From positions 1 to 8,269 of the forward strand of contig JBKHEJ010000127.1 in NCBI GenBank assembly GCA_046540855.1: a stretch of DNA of 8,269 nt, in the 5' to 3' direction. The position numbers and the translations under genes were made by a program. Origin of the DNA: T1Sed10-7 sp046540855. GTDB lineage: Bacteria > Actinomycetota > Nitriliruptoria > Nitriliruptorales > Nitriliruptoraceae. This document shows, piece after piece, positions 1 through 5,362 of this stretch. Below the pieces are notes generated by a model. That model was not told the DNA's origin. It was given only the letters and a program-made list of their open reading frames with translations, and searched no databases. The first letter of the stretch is position 1; every line of letters starts with the position of its first letter.

Positions 1-222
1 CGGGCGGACCCGGTCGCCGCGGGCGATCCCGGCGGTGTCGCCCAGCACCAGCGCGCGGGCGGCGGCACCGTCGACGGCCACCACCTCGGCGACACGGGCG
101 CCACCGCGGGCGACGAGGTGGACGGCGTCGCCGACGGCCAGGCGCAGGCCCTTGAGCTCCACCTCGGTGCCGACGACGCGGGAGACCGTGCCGTGGCTGA
201 CGGCGCTGAGCAGGGCGGTCAT
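1..222 (-). CDS. fliI: Flagellum-specific export ATPase FliI, N-terminal fragment (cut by window edge)
   Basis: FliI is the F1-beta-like ATPase of the flagellar type III export apparatus. It sits at the cytoplasmic base and, with FliH, helps deliver and unfold export substrates. Only the first 74 codons are present. They read as the N-terminal beta-barrel: residues 14-34 contain SRVVGTEVELKGL followed by RLAVGDAV, the usual opening of FliI. The Walker A and B motifs would lie beyond the left edge, so catalytic integrity cannot be judged. The ATG at 222-220 overlaps the fliH stop in an ATGA junction, and GGGGGAGGG lies five to six bases upstream as SD. The gene call rests on this N-terminus plus its place directly after fliH. 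The related type III secretion ATPases (SctN) are the only realistic alternative, and the flagellar neighbours rule against them. Confidence 0.9.
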   Translation of the reverse strand, partial: MTALLSAVSHGTVSRVVGTEVELKGLRLAVGDAVHLVARGGARVAEVVAVDGAAARALVLGDTAGIARGDRVRP

Positions 223-794
223 GCGGCACCCTCCCCCAGCAGCTCGAGCGCGACCGCGAGCAGCCGCTCGCGGGTGAGCTCCGCACCGCCGAAGCGGCCG
301 ACCAGCCGGGCGTCGCCGGGCTGCACGGCCGGGTCGGCGACCAGCTCGAGCCGGTCGTCGCCGGTGGCGACCGTGGCGAGCACCTCGTGGTCAGCCGGGT
401 TGAGCCGCACGACGATCGGGTCGTCATCCAGCCCTGTGGCGGCCTCCTCGACCCGGGCGAGCACCTCGAGCGCGGCGGCCGGCGGGGTGGCGTCCAGCAC
501 CGCGGCGGCGAGCGTGCCCGCGAGCGCGAGGCTCGCGCGGGTCGCCTCGACGCGCTGGGCGACGAGCTCCTCGCGCACCGACCCGACCGCCTGCTCGATC
601 GAGGCGACCATCGCGTTCAAGCGCGAGAGCGCGGCGGCCTGGCCGGCCCGCTCACCCCCGGCGTAGGCCTCGGCGCGGGCGGCGGCGACGCGACGCTCCA
701 CCTCGGCGGTGGTGGCTGGGTCGAGCTCGGCGCGCGGGCGGAGGAGCGGTCGGCGCTCGCCGGCCGGGATGTCCAAGCGCAGGACCTCAGGCAA
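219..794 (-). CDS. fliH: Flagellar assembly protein FliH, ATPase regulator/stator
   Basis: FliH dimers bind the FliI N-terminus and dock the ATPase to the rotor and export gate. The 191-residue product diverges strongly, as FliH proteins do. It shows the family pattern: a short variable N-terminus, an Ala/Glu/Arg-rich helix around residues 25-60 with small-residue spacing (EAYAGGERAGQ), and a mixed alpha/beta C-terminal half ending in LTRERLLAVALELLGEGAA. I chose the TTG at 794-792, which overlaps the fliG stop by 8 bases. A GAGGAG SD inside the end of fliG sits seven bases upstream, and an in-frame stop at 819-821 leaves little room for another start. The stop overlaps the fliI ATG. Identity rests on position between fliG and fliI plus this architecture; sequence motifs alone would be weak. 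Confidence 0.85.
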   Translation of the reverse strand: MPEVLRLDIPAGERRPLLRPRAELDPATTAEVERRVAAARAEAYAGGERAGQAAALSRLNAMVASIEQAVGSVREELVAQRVEATRASLALAGTLAAAVLDATPPAAALEVLARVEEAATGLDDDPIVVRLNPADHEVLATVATGDDRLELVADPAVQPGDARLVGRFGGAELTRERLLAVALELLGEGAA

Positions 795-1797
795 CGAACT
801 GCTCCTCAGCGCCGCGGCTCATGGTGATGAGCCCCTCCTTCTCGAGCTCGTGGACGATCCGGACGATCTCGGACTGGGCCTCCTCGACCTCGCTGAGCCG
901 GACCGGACCCATCAGGTCCATCTCCTCGGCGACGTTGGTGCGGGCCCGCTCGGAGAGGTTGCGCTCGAGGTGGTCGCGCAGGTCCCCGGAGATGCCCTTG
1001 AAGGCGACCGCGAGCCGGGCCGGCTCGACCTGGCGCAGGACCTCCTGCAGGGACCGGTCGTCGAGGGTGATGAGGTCCTCGAAGACGAACATCAGCGCCC
1101 GGACCCGCTCGGCGAGCGCCGGGTCCTTCGCCTCGAGCTCACCGAGGATGATGCGCTCGGTGGCGCGGTCGGTCTGGTTCAGCAGGTCCGCGAGCTCCTT
1201 GACGCCGTCGCGACGGCCGGAGCGGCGCCGCACCTCACCCAGGCGCGCGCGCAGGGTCTCCTCGACGCGCTTGACCACGGCGGGGTCGGCCCGTTCGAGG
1301 GTGGCGAGCCGGGTCGCGACGGAGGTCTGGACGGACTTCTCGAGCCCGGCCAGCAGGGTCGCGCCGAGCCGGGCGGGCAGGTGCGCGAGCACCAGCGCGA
1401 CGGTCTGGGGGTGCTCGTCCCGCAGGTGCTGGAGCACCTCGGCGGGCTCGTGCAGCCGGACGAAGTGGAAGGGCTGCGCCTGGGTGGTGGCGAGCAGCCG
1501 GTCGACGATCTCGTCGGCGTGGGAGCCGTGGATGCGACGCATGAGCTCCCGGGCGTGCTTCTCGCCGCCGGTGAGCAGGTGCTGGTGCGCCTCGGCCTCG
1601 GACTGGAACTCGGTGAGGATGTTCTCCAGCTGCGAGGAGGAGATGTCGCCGAGGGTGGCGATCTCCACGGTCAGCTGCTCGACCTCCTCCTCGTCGAGGT
1701 GGGCCAGGACCTTGGACGCGATCTCCGGTCCCACGGCCAGCAGCACGGCCGCGGCCTTCTGGGAGCGGTTCAGGACCACCGAGGTACCGGCGTTCAT
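787..1797 (-). CDS. fliG: Flagellar motor switch protein FliG
   Basis: FliG is the rotor protein that couples to the MotA stator to generate torque and anchors the C-ring to FliF. At 336 residues it has the usual family length. The order is an N-terminal FliF-binding domain (about 1-100, opening with RSQKAAAVLLAVG), a middle domain with the conserved EHPQ at 128-131 followed by TVALVLAHL, a flexible helix near DGVKELADLLNQ (197-208), and the C-terminal torque domain with the MFXF motif at 236-239 (MFVF). The charged helix after it (EDLITLDDRSLQEVLRQV) carries the Asp/Arg pattern used for stator contact. The ATG overlaps the fliF stop as ATGA, with GGAGGG five bases upstream. No key region appears missing. 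Motor switching partners FliM and FliN are not in the window. Confidence 0.97.
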   Translation of the reverse strand: MNAGTSVVLNRSQKAAAVLLAVGPEIASKVLAHLDEEEVEQLTVEIATLGDISSSQLENILTEFQSEAEAHQHLLTGGEKHARELMRRIHGSHADEIVDRLLATTQAQPFHFVRLHEPAEVLQHLRDEHPQTVALVLAHLPARLGATLLAGLEKSVQTSVATRLATLERADPAVVKRVEETLRARLGEVRRRSGRRDGVKELADLLNQTDRATERIILGELEAKDPALAERVRALMFVFEDLITLDDRSLQEVLRQVEPARLAVAFKGISGDLRDHLERNLSERARTNVAEEMDLMGPVRLSEVEEAQSEIVRIVHELEKEGLITMSRGAEEQFVA

Positions 1798-3302
1798 GAC
1801 GCCCTCCGATCCGCGAGCCAGCCACGCAGCAGGGCGGCGATCTCCTCGGGCTGGCGTTCGACCAGCTCGGAGACCTCCTGCTTGATGTCGGGGGCGCGCT
1901 CGACCGGTGGCACGTCCTCCGCGACCGACAGCGCCTGCGGCTCACGGACCTGGGCGGGGACGACCTTGGCCTCCTTGCCCTTCCGGCCCTTGCGGCCCTT
2001 GGCCGGCTTGTCGGCCTTGCGGCGGCTCATGAGCAGCAGGGCGAGCACGATCAGCACGAGCACGAACAGCGCGACGCCCTGGCTGATCATCGCGATCATG
2101 TCCGGCTCCTCCTCGGCCGGCACGGCGTCCTCCAACGCCGGGGTGGTGACCCGGCTGATGGCGACCTGGTCGCCGCGGTCGACATCCAGCCCGGCGGCGG
2201 CGGTGACGAGCGCCTCGAGCTCGGCGTTGCCGACCGCGGCCTCCTCGTCGACCACCAGCGCGACCGACATGCCCTGCACGGTCCCGGGCGCCTGGACGGT
2301 GCGGGTGGTGGTGCGGTCGATGCCGAACTCCCGCGTCGCGTCGTCGCGCTCGTAGTTGCCCTCGCCGCCGGTGAGATCCGGCAGCGGACCGCCGTCCACG
2401 CCGACCTCGCCGCCGGCCGCGCCGTTGGTGCCCTCGAAGCGCTCGTTGGAGGTCTGCTCGCGGATCGCGGTGCCGTCCTCGCCGAAGGTCTCGGTCTGGA
2501 CCTCGGACTCGTCGAAGTCGAGGGTGGCGCGCACCACCACCGAGGCCGGGGCGTCGGTGGCGCGCTGCAGCAGCTGGCTGAGATCGTTGGCGAGGTTGCG
2601 CTCGAAGTCGCGGGTGAGGCGCTGCTGCCGGTCGGTCATCCCACCGGTCGTGCCGTCACCGGGGGCGTGCAGGACCTGGCCGGAGGTGTCGGCGACGGTG
2701 ACCTGGTTGGCCTCGAGCCCGTCCACGGCGGAGGAGACCAGCAGCGTGATGGACTCGATCTGGCCCTGGTCGAGCTGCCGGACCGGCCGCAGCAGCACCG
2801 AGGCGGTGGCCGGGGTGCGGTCGTCGGTGAACAGCGCCTCCTCCGGCATGACCAGGCGGACGCTGGCGGACTCGACGGCGTCCATCGCCGACAGGGTCCG
2901 GGCGAGCTCGCCCTCGATGGCGCGCTGCAGGTCCACCCGCTGGCGGAAGTCGGAGACGCCGAGGGCCTGCTCGTCGAGCAGCTCGTAGCCGGCGATCGCC
3001 GGGGCGCCGGAGACGCCGACCTCGGCGAGGTTGGCGCGGGCGGTGTGGACCTGGTCCTGGGGGACGAGCACCCGCGAGCCCTCGAGCTGGTAGGGGACAC
3101 CGAGCGTGTCCAGCTCGGTGGTGATCTCGCCCAGCTGCCGGTCGTCCATCCCGGCGTACAGCAGGGTGAAGGACGGGGTCATGATCCAGTTCACGAAGGG
3201 CACCGCCGCCATGACCAGCACGAGCGTGGCGACGATCAGACCGGCGCGCTGCGCGGGCGGCAGCGAGCGGTTCAGCGCGACGAGGCGGTCCTTGAGTTCC
3301 AA
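1794..3302 (-). CDS. fliF: Flagellar MS-ring protein FliF
   Basis: FliF builds the MS ring in the cytoplasmic membrane, the platform for the rod, rotor and export gate. The 502-residue product has a transmembrane helix at about 20-41, the YscJ/FliF ring-building domains (LLYAGMDDRQLGEI, LVPQDQVHTARANLAEVG, then DFRQRVDLQRAIEGELARTL), an acidic Gly-rich middle around 290-330, a second transmembrane helix at about 402-425, and a cytoplasmic tail ending in RQPEEIAALLRGWL, the FliG-binding helix. It is somewhat shorter than the roughly 550 residues of enterobacterial FliF. A very basic linker (residues 428-446, with RKGRKGK) follows the second helix. The start is a TTG at 3302-3300, with GAGGTG five bases upstream and no better start nearby. 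A small inverted repeat, GCACC-GA-GGTGC (3307-3318), overlaps that SD. Confidence 0.96.
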   Translation of the reverse strand: MELKDRLVALNRSLPPAQRAGLIVATLVLVMAAVPFVNWIMTPSFTLLYAGMDDRQLGEITTELDTLGVPYQLEGSRVLVPQDQVHTARANLAEVGVSGAPAIAGYELLDEQALGVSDFRQRVDLQRAIEGELARTLSAMDAVESASVRLVMPEEALFTDDRTPATASVLLRPVRQLDQGQIESITLLVSSAVDGLEANQVTVADTSGQVLHAPGDGTTGGMTDRQQRLTRDFERNLANDLSQLLQRATDAPASVVVRATLDFDESEVQTETFGEDGTAIREQTSNERFEGTNGAAGGEVGVDGGPLPDLTGGEGNYERDDATREFGIDRTTTRTVQAPGTVQGMSVALVVDEEAAVGNAELEALVTAAAGLDVDRGDQVAISRVTTPALEDAVPAEEEPDMIAMISQGVALFVLVLIVLALLLMSRRKADKPAKGRKGRKGKEAKVVPAQVREPQALSVAEDVPPVERAPDIKQEVSELVERQPEEIAALLRGWLADRRAS

Positions 3303-3419
3303 CGTGGCACCTCGGTGCGGTGGGTGGGTCGGGACGGTGCGGCGGGGCGGGTGGCGAGGTGGTGGGTGCGGGGGCGGTCGGCGTGGTGGCCGGTGCGTCC
3401 GCGCGGCAGGCGGGGCGGC
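3303..3419 (-). promoter_or_regulatory. C-rich fliE-fliF spacer, possible Rho-loading or folding region
   Basis: These 117 bases separate fliE from fliF, in a series where other neighbours overlap. The transcribed strand is almost free of T and heavily C-rich, with many CCACC, CCGCC and CCCACC units; the opposite strand carries clustered G runs such as GGGTGGGTCGGG and GGGGCGGG. I see no open frame, clear promoter or U-tailed hairpin. Two uses fit: a Rho-utilisation-like, C-over-G segment that could tune expression between fliE and fliF, or a G-quadruplex-prone stretch on the non-coding strand. Both are inference from composition. The end nearest fliF carries that gene's SD. Confidence 0.3.
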
Positions 3420-3740
3420 CTACAGCTGCATCCGCATGATCTCCTGGTAGGCCTGGAGCCCCCGGTCGCGGACCTGGACGAGCATGTCGACGGCCAGCGA
3501 GGACTGGGTGTTGGCGACCATGACCTCGTGGATCTTCGTCGGACCACCGGTGGCGAGGTCCTGGATCATCGCGTCGGCCTGGTTCTCGAGGTCCGAGACC
3601 TGCTGGATGCCCTCGCCCAGCGCATCGGTGAAGCCGGGAGCCGGGGTGCCGGAGGCACCGCCGACGGCGCCCGTGGCACCGGTGACCGGCGCGGCCTCCT
3701 GCGGCAGGGCGACCGGGGTGATGGGCGGGATGATGGCCAT
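3420..3740 (-). CDS. fliE: Flagellar hook-basal body protein FliE
   Basis: FliE is the small adaptor that joins the MS ring and export gate to the proximal rod, and one of the first exported subunits. The 106-residue product has a Pro/Gly/Ala-rich, poorly conserved N-terminal half and the conserved helical C-terminus: HEVMVANTQSSLAVDMLVQV and then RDRGLQAYQEIMRMQL, close to the standard FliE ending. No signal peptide is visible, as expected for a type III substrate. The ATG shares one base with the flgC stop (TGATG), with a GGGAGAGG SD upstream. After fliE the tight coupling breaks with the 117-base C-rich spacer before fliF. Confidence 0.96.
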   Translation of the reverse strand: MAIIPPITPVALPQEAAPVTGATGAVGGASGTPAPGFTDALGEGIQQVSDLENQADAMIQDLATGGPTKIHEVMVANTQSSLAVDMLVQVRDRGLQAYQEIMRMQL

Positions 3741-4153
3741 CAGCCTCTCCCGAGCTGCAGCGCGGCCTTGTAGGACTCGTGCGCCGACTTCACCGTCTGC
3801 ATGTTCACCTGGTAGTGACGCTGCGCGAGCATCATGTCGACCATCTGCGCGCCGGTGTCCACGACCGCCTGCTGGACCATCCCGTCCTCATCCGCGAGGG
3901 GGTGTCCCGGGTCGAAGGTCTGCACCGGGTCGGACTCGTCGCGGGTGACCGCGGCGGCGTGGACGCCGGAGCCGCCCCGGGCGAAGGGGCCCTCCCCCAG
4001 CGGCCGCGCGACCTGGCGCAGCGCCCGGAAGGGCTCCTCGTCGGTGGAGGTGACGGTGTTGGCGTTGGCGAGGTTGTGGGAGATCTTGTCGATCCAGTGG
4101 TGGGCCATGCCGACGCCGGTGCGCCCGATGTTCATCGACGAGAAGGCGCTCAT
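3740..4153 (-). CDS. flgC: Flagellar basal-body rod protein FlgC
   Basis: FlgC is a proximal rod subunit assembled on FliE after export. The 137-residue product starts MSAFSSMNIGRTGVGM and carries the rod-family motif NLANANT at 27-33, followed by PFRALRQV. Its C-terminus (AQRHYQVNMQTVKSA at about 110-123) is the paired helix that packs in the rod core. The same frame stays open upstream through flgB, but the start at 4153-4151 is chosen because it begins the family N-terminus, overlaps the flgB stop as ATGA, and has GGGAGG six bases upstream. Length and motifs match the family. Confidence 0.96.
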   Translation of the reverse strand: MSAFSSMNIGRTGVGMAHHWIDKISHNLANANTVTSTDEEPFRALRQVARPLGEGPFARGGSGVHAAAVTRDESDPVQTFDPGHPLADEDGMVQQAVVDTGAQMVDMMLAQRHYQVNMQTVKSAHESYKAALQLGRG

Positions 4154-4494
4154 CGCTGGCCTCCCATCGCCACGCGCAGGTTGCCGGTCTTGAAGTTGAA
4201 GGCCGCGTTCATCGTGTCGCGCAGGACCCCGTCCTTCATGCTCTCGACCAGCTCGGTCTCGAGGTCCACGGAGTTGCCGTTCGGCCCCACGATCGAGGGT
4301 GTGGGGACCTCGCTGGTGCGCATGGTCTCCGGCCGACCGCGCTGCCAGGCGTCCTGCAGCGCGTCCTGGAAGAGGACCTGGTTCGCGCGGTAGCCCGGGG
4401 TCTCGGCGTTGGCGATGTTGTGGGCCCTGACGCCGCTGCGCGCGGACAGGCCGTCCAGGGCCGTGATCACGCCGGTGGTGGTGACGTCCCACAT
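4150..4494 (-). CDS. flgB: Flagellar basal-body rod protein FlgB
   Basis: FlgB is a proximal rod subunit. The 114-residue product opens MWDVTTTGVITALDGLSARS and contains the rod-family motif NIANAETPGY at 26-35, then NGNSVDLE at 72-79 and a C-terminal helix (MNAAFNFKTGNLRVAM) typical of FlgB. A GTG eight codons upstream (4518-4516) is in frame, but it would place the AAGGAG SD inside the coding sequence. That SD lies exactly six bases before the ATG at 4494-4492, so I use the ATG. This is the first gene of the basal-body block and is preceded by a promoter candidate and a structured leader. Confidence 0.95.
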   Translation of the reverse strand: MWDVTTTGVITALDGLSARSGVRAHNIANAETPGYRANQVLFQDALQDAWQRGRPETMRTSEVPTPSIVGPNGNSVDLETELVESMKDGVLRDTMNAAFNFKTGNLRVAMGGQR

Positions 4495-4500
4495 CCGGTG

Positions 4501-4545
4501 CTCCTTCCCTGTGAACACGGAAAGGAGGAGGCATGCGCCTCCTCC
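4501..4545 (-). promoter_or_regulatory. flgB leader with two mutually exclusive hairpins around the SD
   Basis: Two pairings compete on the transcribed strand. The first is a perfect 9-bp stem GGAGGAGGC/GCCTCCTCC (4537-4545 with 4524-4532, four-base loop), followed by TTTCC. The second pairs CTCCTTTCC (4519-4527) with GGGAAGGAG (4501-4509), nine pairs with one U-G wobble and a nine-base loop. It buries the flgB AAGGAG. They share bases 4524-4527, so only one can form at a time. The U-G pair is allowed only in the transcribed RNA; on the other strand it would be an A-C mismatch. That this regulates flgB is inference. The first stem with its short T run might instead act as a weak terminator. 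Confidence 0.45.
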
Positions 4546-4560
4546 ATGAGCCGTTGCGAT

Positions 4561-4579
4561 CCGTCAGGTTGTCTGACGG
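4561..4579 (-). repeat. 7-bp dyad just downstream of the flgB promoter candidate
   Basis: CCGTCAG and CTGACGG form a perfect inverted repeat with a five-base spacer. It begins about five bases after the -10-like element, so it would cover or directly follow the transcription start. It could be an operator for a regulator or a 5'-end RNA hairpin that protects the transcript. The sequence alone does not choose between these. Confidence 0.4.
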
Positions 4580-4583
4580 GACC

Positions 4584-4609
4584 ATCGGCACCGTGCGTGG
4601 TCGGTTGAG
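4584..4609 (-). promoter_or_regulatory. FliA (sigma-28)-type promoter candidate for flgB-fliI
   Basis: On the minus strand, CTCA (4609-4606) is followed after 16 bases by GCCGAT (4589-4584). The -10 part matches the GCCGATAA core of flagellar sigma-28 promoters at six of eight positions, and CTCA-N15-17-GCCGA is, from memory, the form described for FliA-family promoters in motile actinomycetes. It sits in the longest non-coding gap of the block, about 90 bases upstream of the flgB ATG, in the right orientation. The match was found by eye and not scored against background. Confidence 0.5.
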
Positions 4610-4637
4610 TTCACTGGGTCAGGTCTTCACGTTTCCT

Positions 4638-4955
4638 TCACGCCTGGCTCGGGTAGGCGTCGTGCTGGATGTAGGCCGCGCCAGCCCGCCGCTGGGTCTT
4701 GATCTGGTGGAGGGAGACGGTCAGCTCGGCCCGGACCGCCCGGGCCCGTTCCTCCGCGGCCGCCATCCGGTCGGCCAGCTCCATGGCCCGTTCCGCGAGC
4801 TCGAGCGGGATCGTCGGCAGGTCCGAGGGGGGCCGCCACGGTCCTGCCGTGACGATCCGCTCCAGGTCACCGGTCGCCAGCCGGAACTCCAGCTCCTCGA
4901 GCTCGTCCTCGAGGTCGTCCAGCGTCGCGTCCCAGCGGGGGTCGTAGGAGCTCAC
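4638..4955 (-). CDS. Small helical protein after fliS, probable FliT-like chaperone
   Basis: The 105-residue product is acidic and almost wholly helical. Helix one spans about 12-34 (LDDLEDELEELEFRLATG), a Pro-rich turn covers 38-50 (GPWRPP, DLPTIP), and a long amphipathic helix runs about 51-91. No signal peptide or membrane segment is seen. The GTG start overlaps the fliS stop (GTGA), suggesting coupled translation, although the SD is weak. FliT, the FliD chaperone, is usually about 100-120 residues, helical, and encoded right after fliD-fliS, which is the basis of the call. There is no diagnostic motif that I can name, so it could instead be an unrelated lineage-specific flagellar accessory protein. 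It is the last gene before the flgB regulatory gap. Confidence 0.6.
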   Translation of the reverse strand: MSSYDPRWDATLDDLEDELEELEFRLATGDLERIVTAGPWRPPSDLPTIPLELAERAMELADRMAAAEERARAVRAELTVSLHQIKTQRRAGAAYIQHDAYPSQA

Positions 4956-5338
4956 CCGGCCACCGCCACGCTGCCCCCGCGTACCACCCCGAGGTCCCAG
5001 GCGTCACGCAGCCCCTGCAGGATCCCCGCCACCTCGGCGAGCGGCGCAGTGTCCTTGCGGACGTTGCCCTCCAGCAGCAAGCGCGTGCAGTAGGCGTAGA
5101 GGCTCGCGAGGTTCGCAGCGATAGAGCCACCCCGGTCGTGGTCGAGCGAGACCTGCAGCTCGTCGACGATGGCCTGGACCCGCACGATGGCCTCGTGCGC
5201 CTGCCCGATGCGGCCCTCGGCGATGGCGTCCTGCGCCACCTCGAGCCGGACCAGCGCGCCGTCGAAGAGCATCAGGACGAGCTGCGCGGGGCTGGCGGTA
5301 TGGGTCGCCGCCTGCTGGTACTGGTCACGTCCGTACAC
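4952..5338 (-). CDS. fliS: Flagellin export chaperone FliS
   Basis: FliS binds the C-terminal disordered region of flagellin in the cytoplasm, preventing premature polymerisation and passing it to the export gate. The 128-residue product has the family signature near its start: GRDQYQQAATHTASPAQLVL followed by MLFDGALVRLEVA, then helical bundle segments ending in the LYAYCTRLLLEGN and VAGILQGLRDAW helices. The GTG at 5338-5336 has a GAGGAG SD six bases upstream and matches the family N-terminus (YGRDQY). It lies 24 bases after the fliD stop and overlaps the FliT-like gene. Its partner flagellin is encoded two genes upstream. Confidence 0.96.
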   Translation of the reverse strand: MYGRDQYQQAATHTASPAQLVLMLFDGALVRLEVAQDAIAEGRIGQAHEAIVRVQAIVDELQVSLDHDRGGSIAANLASLYAYCTRLLLEGNVRKDTAPLAEVAGILQGLRDAWDLGVVRGGSVAVAG

Positions 5339-5362
5339 GTCGCTCTCCTCGTGCTACTGGTG

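Noticed and set aside
709..2355. Long plus-strand open frame opposite fliG and fliF (548 codons)
   Set aside because: It lies antisense to two clear flagellar genes, is low-complexity (Gly, Leu, Asp, Ser-rich) with no family resemblance, and is the expected by-product of GC-rich third codon positions.
3740..4591. FlgC extended to 283 residues from an upstream start
   Set aside because: The frame is open through flgB, but the extension is Arg/Pro/Gly-rich shadow sequence. The start at 4153 has an SD, overlaps the flgB stop and begins the conserved FlgC N-terminus.
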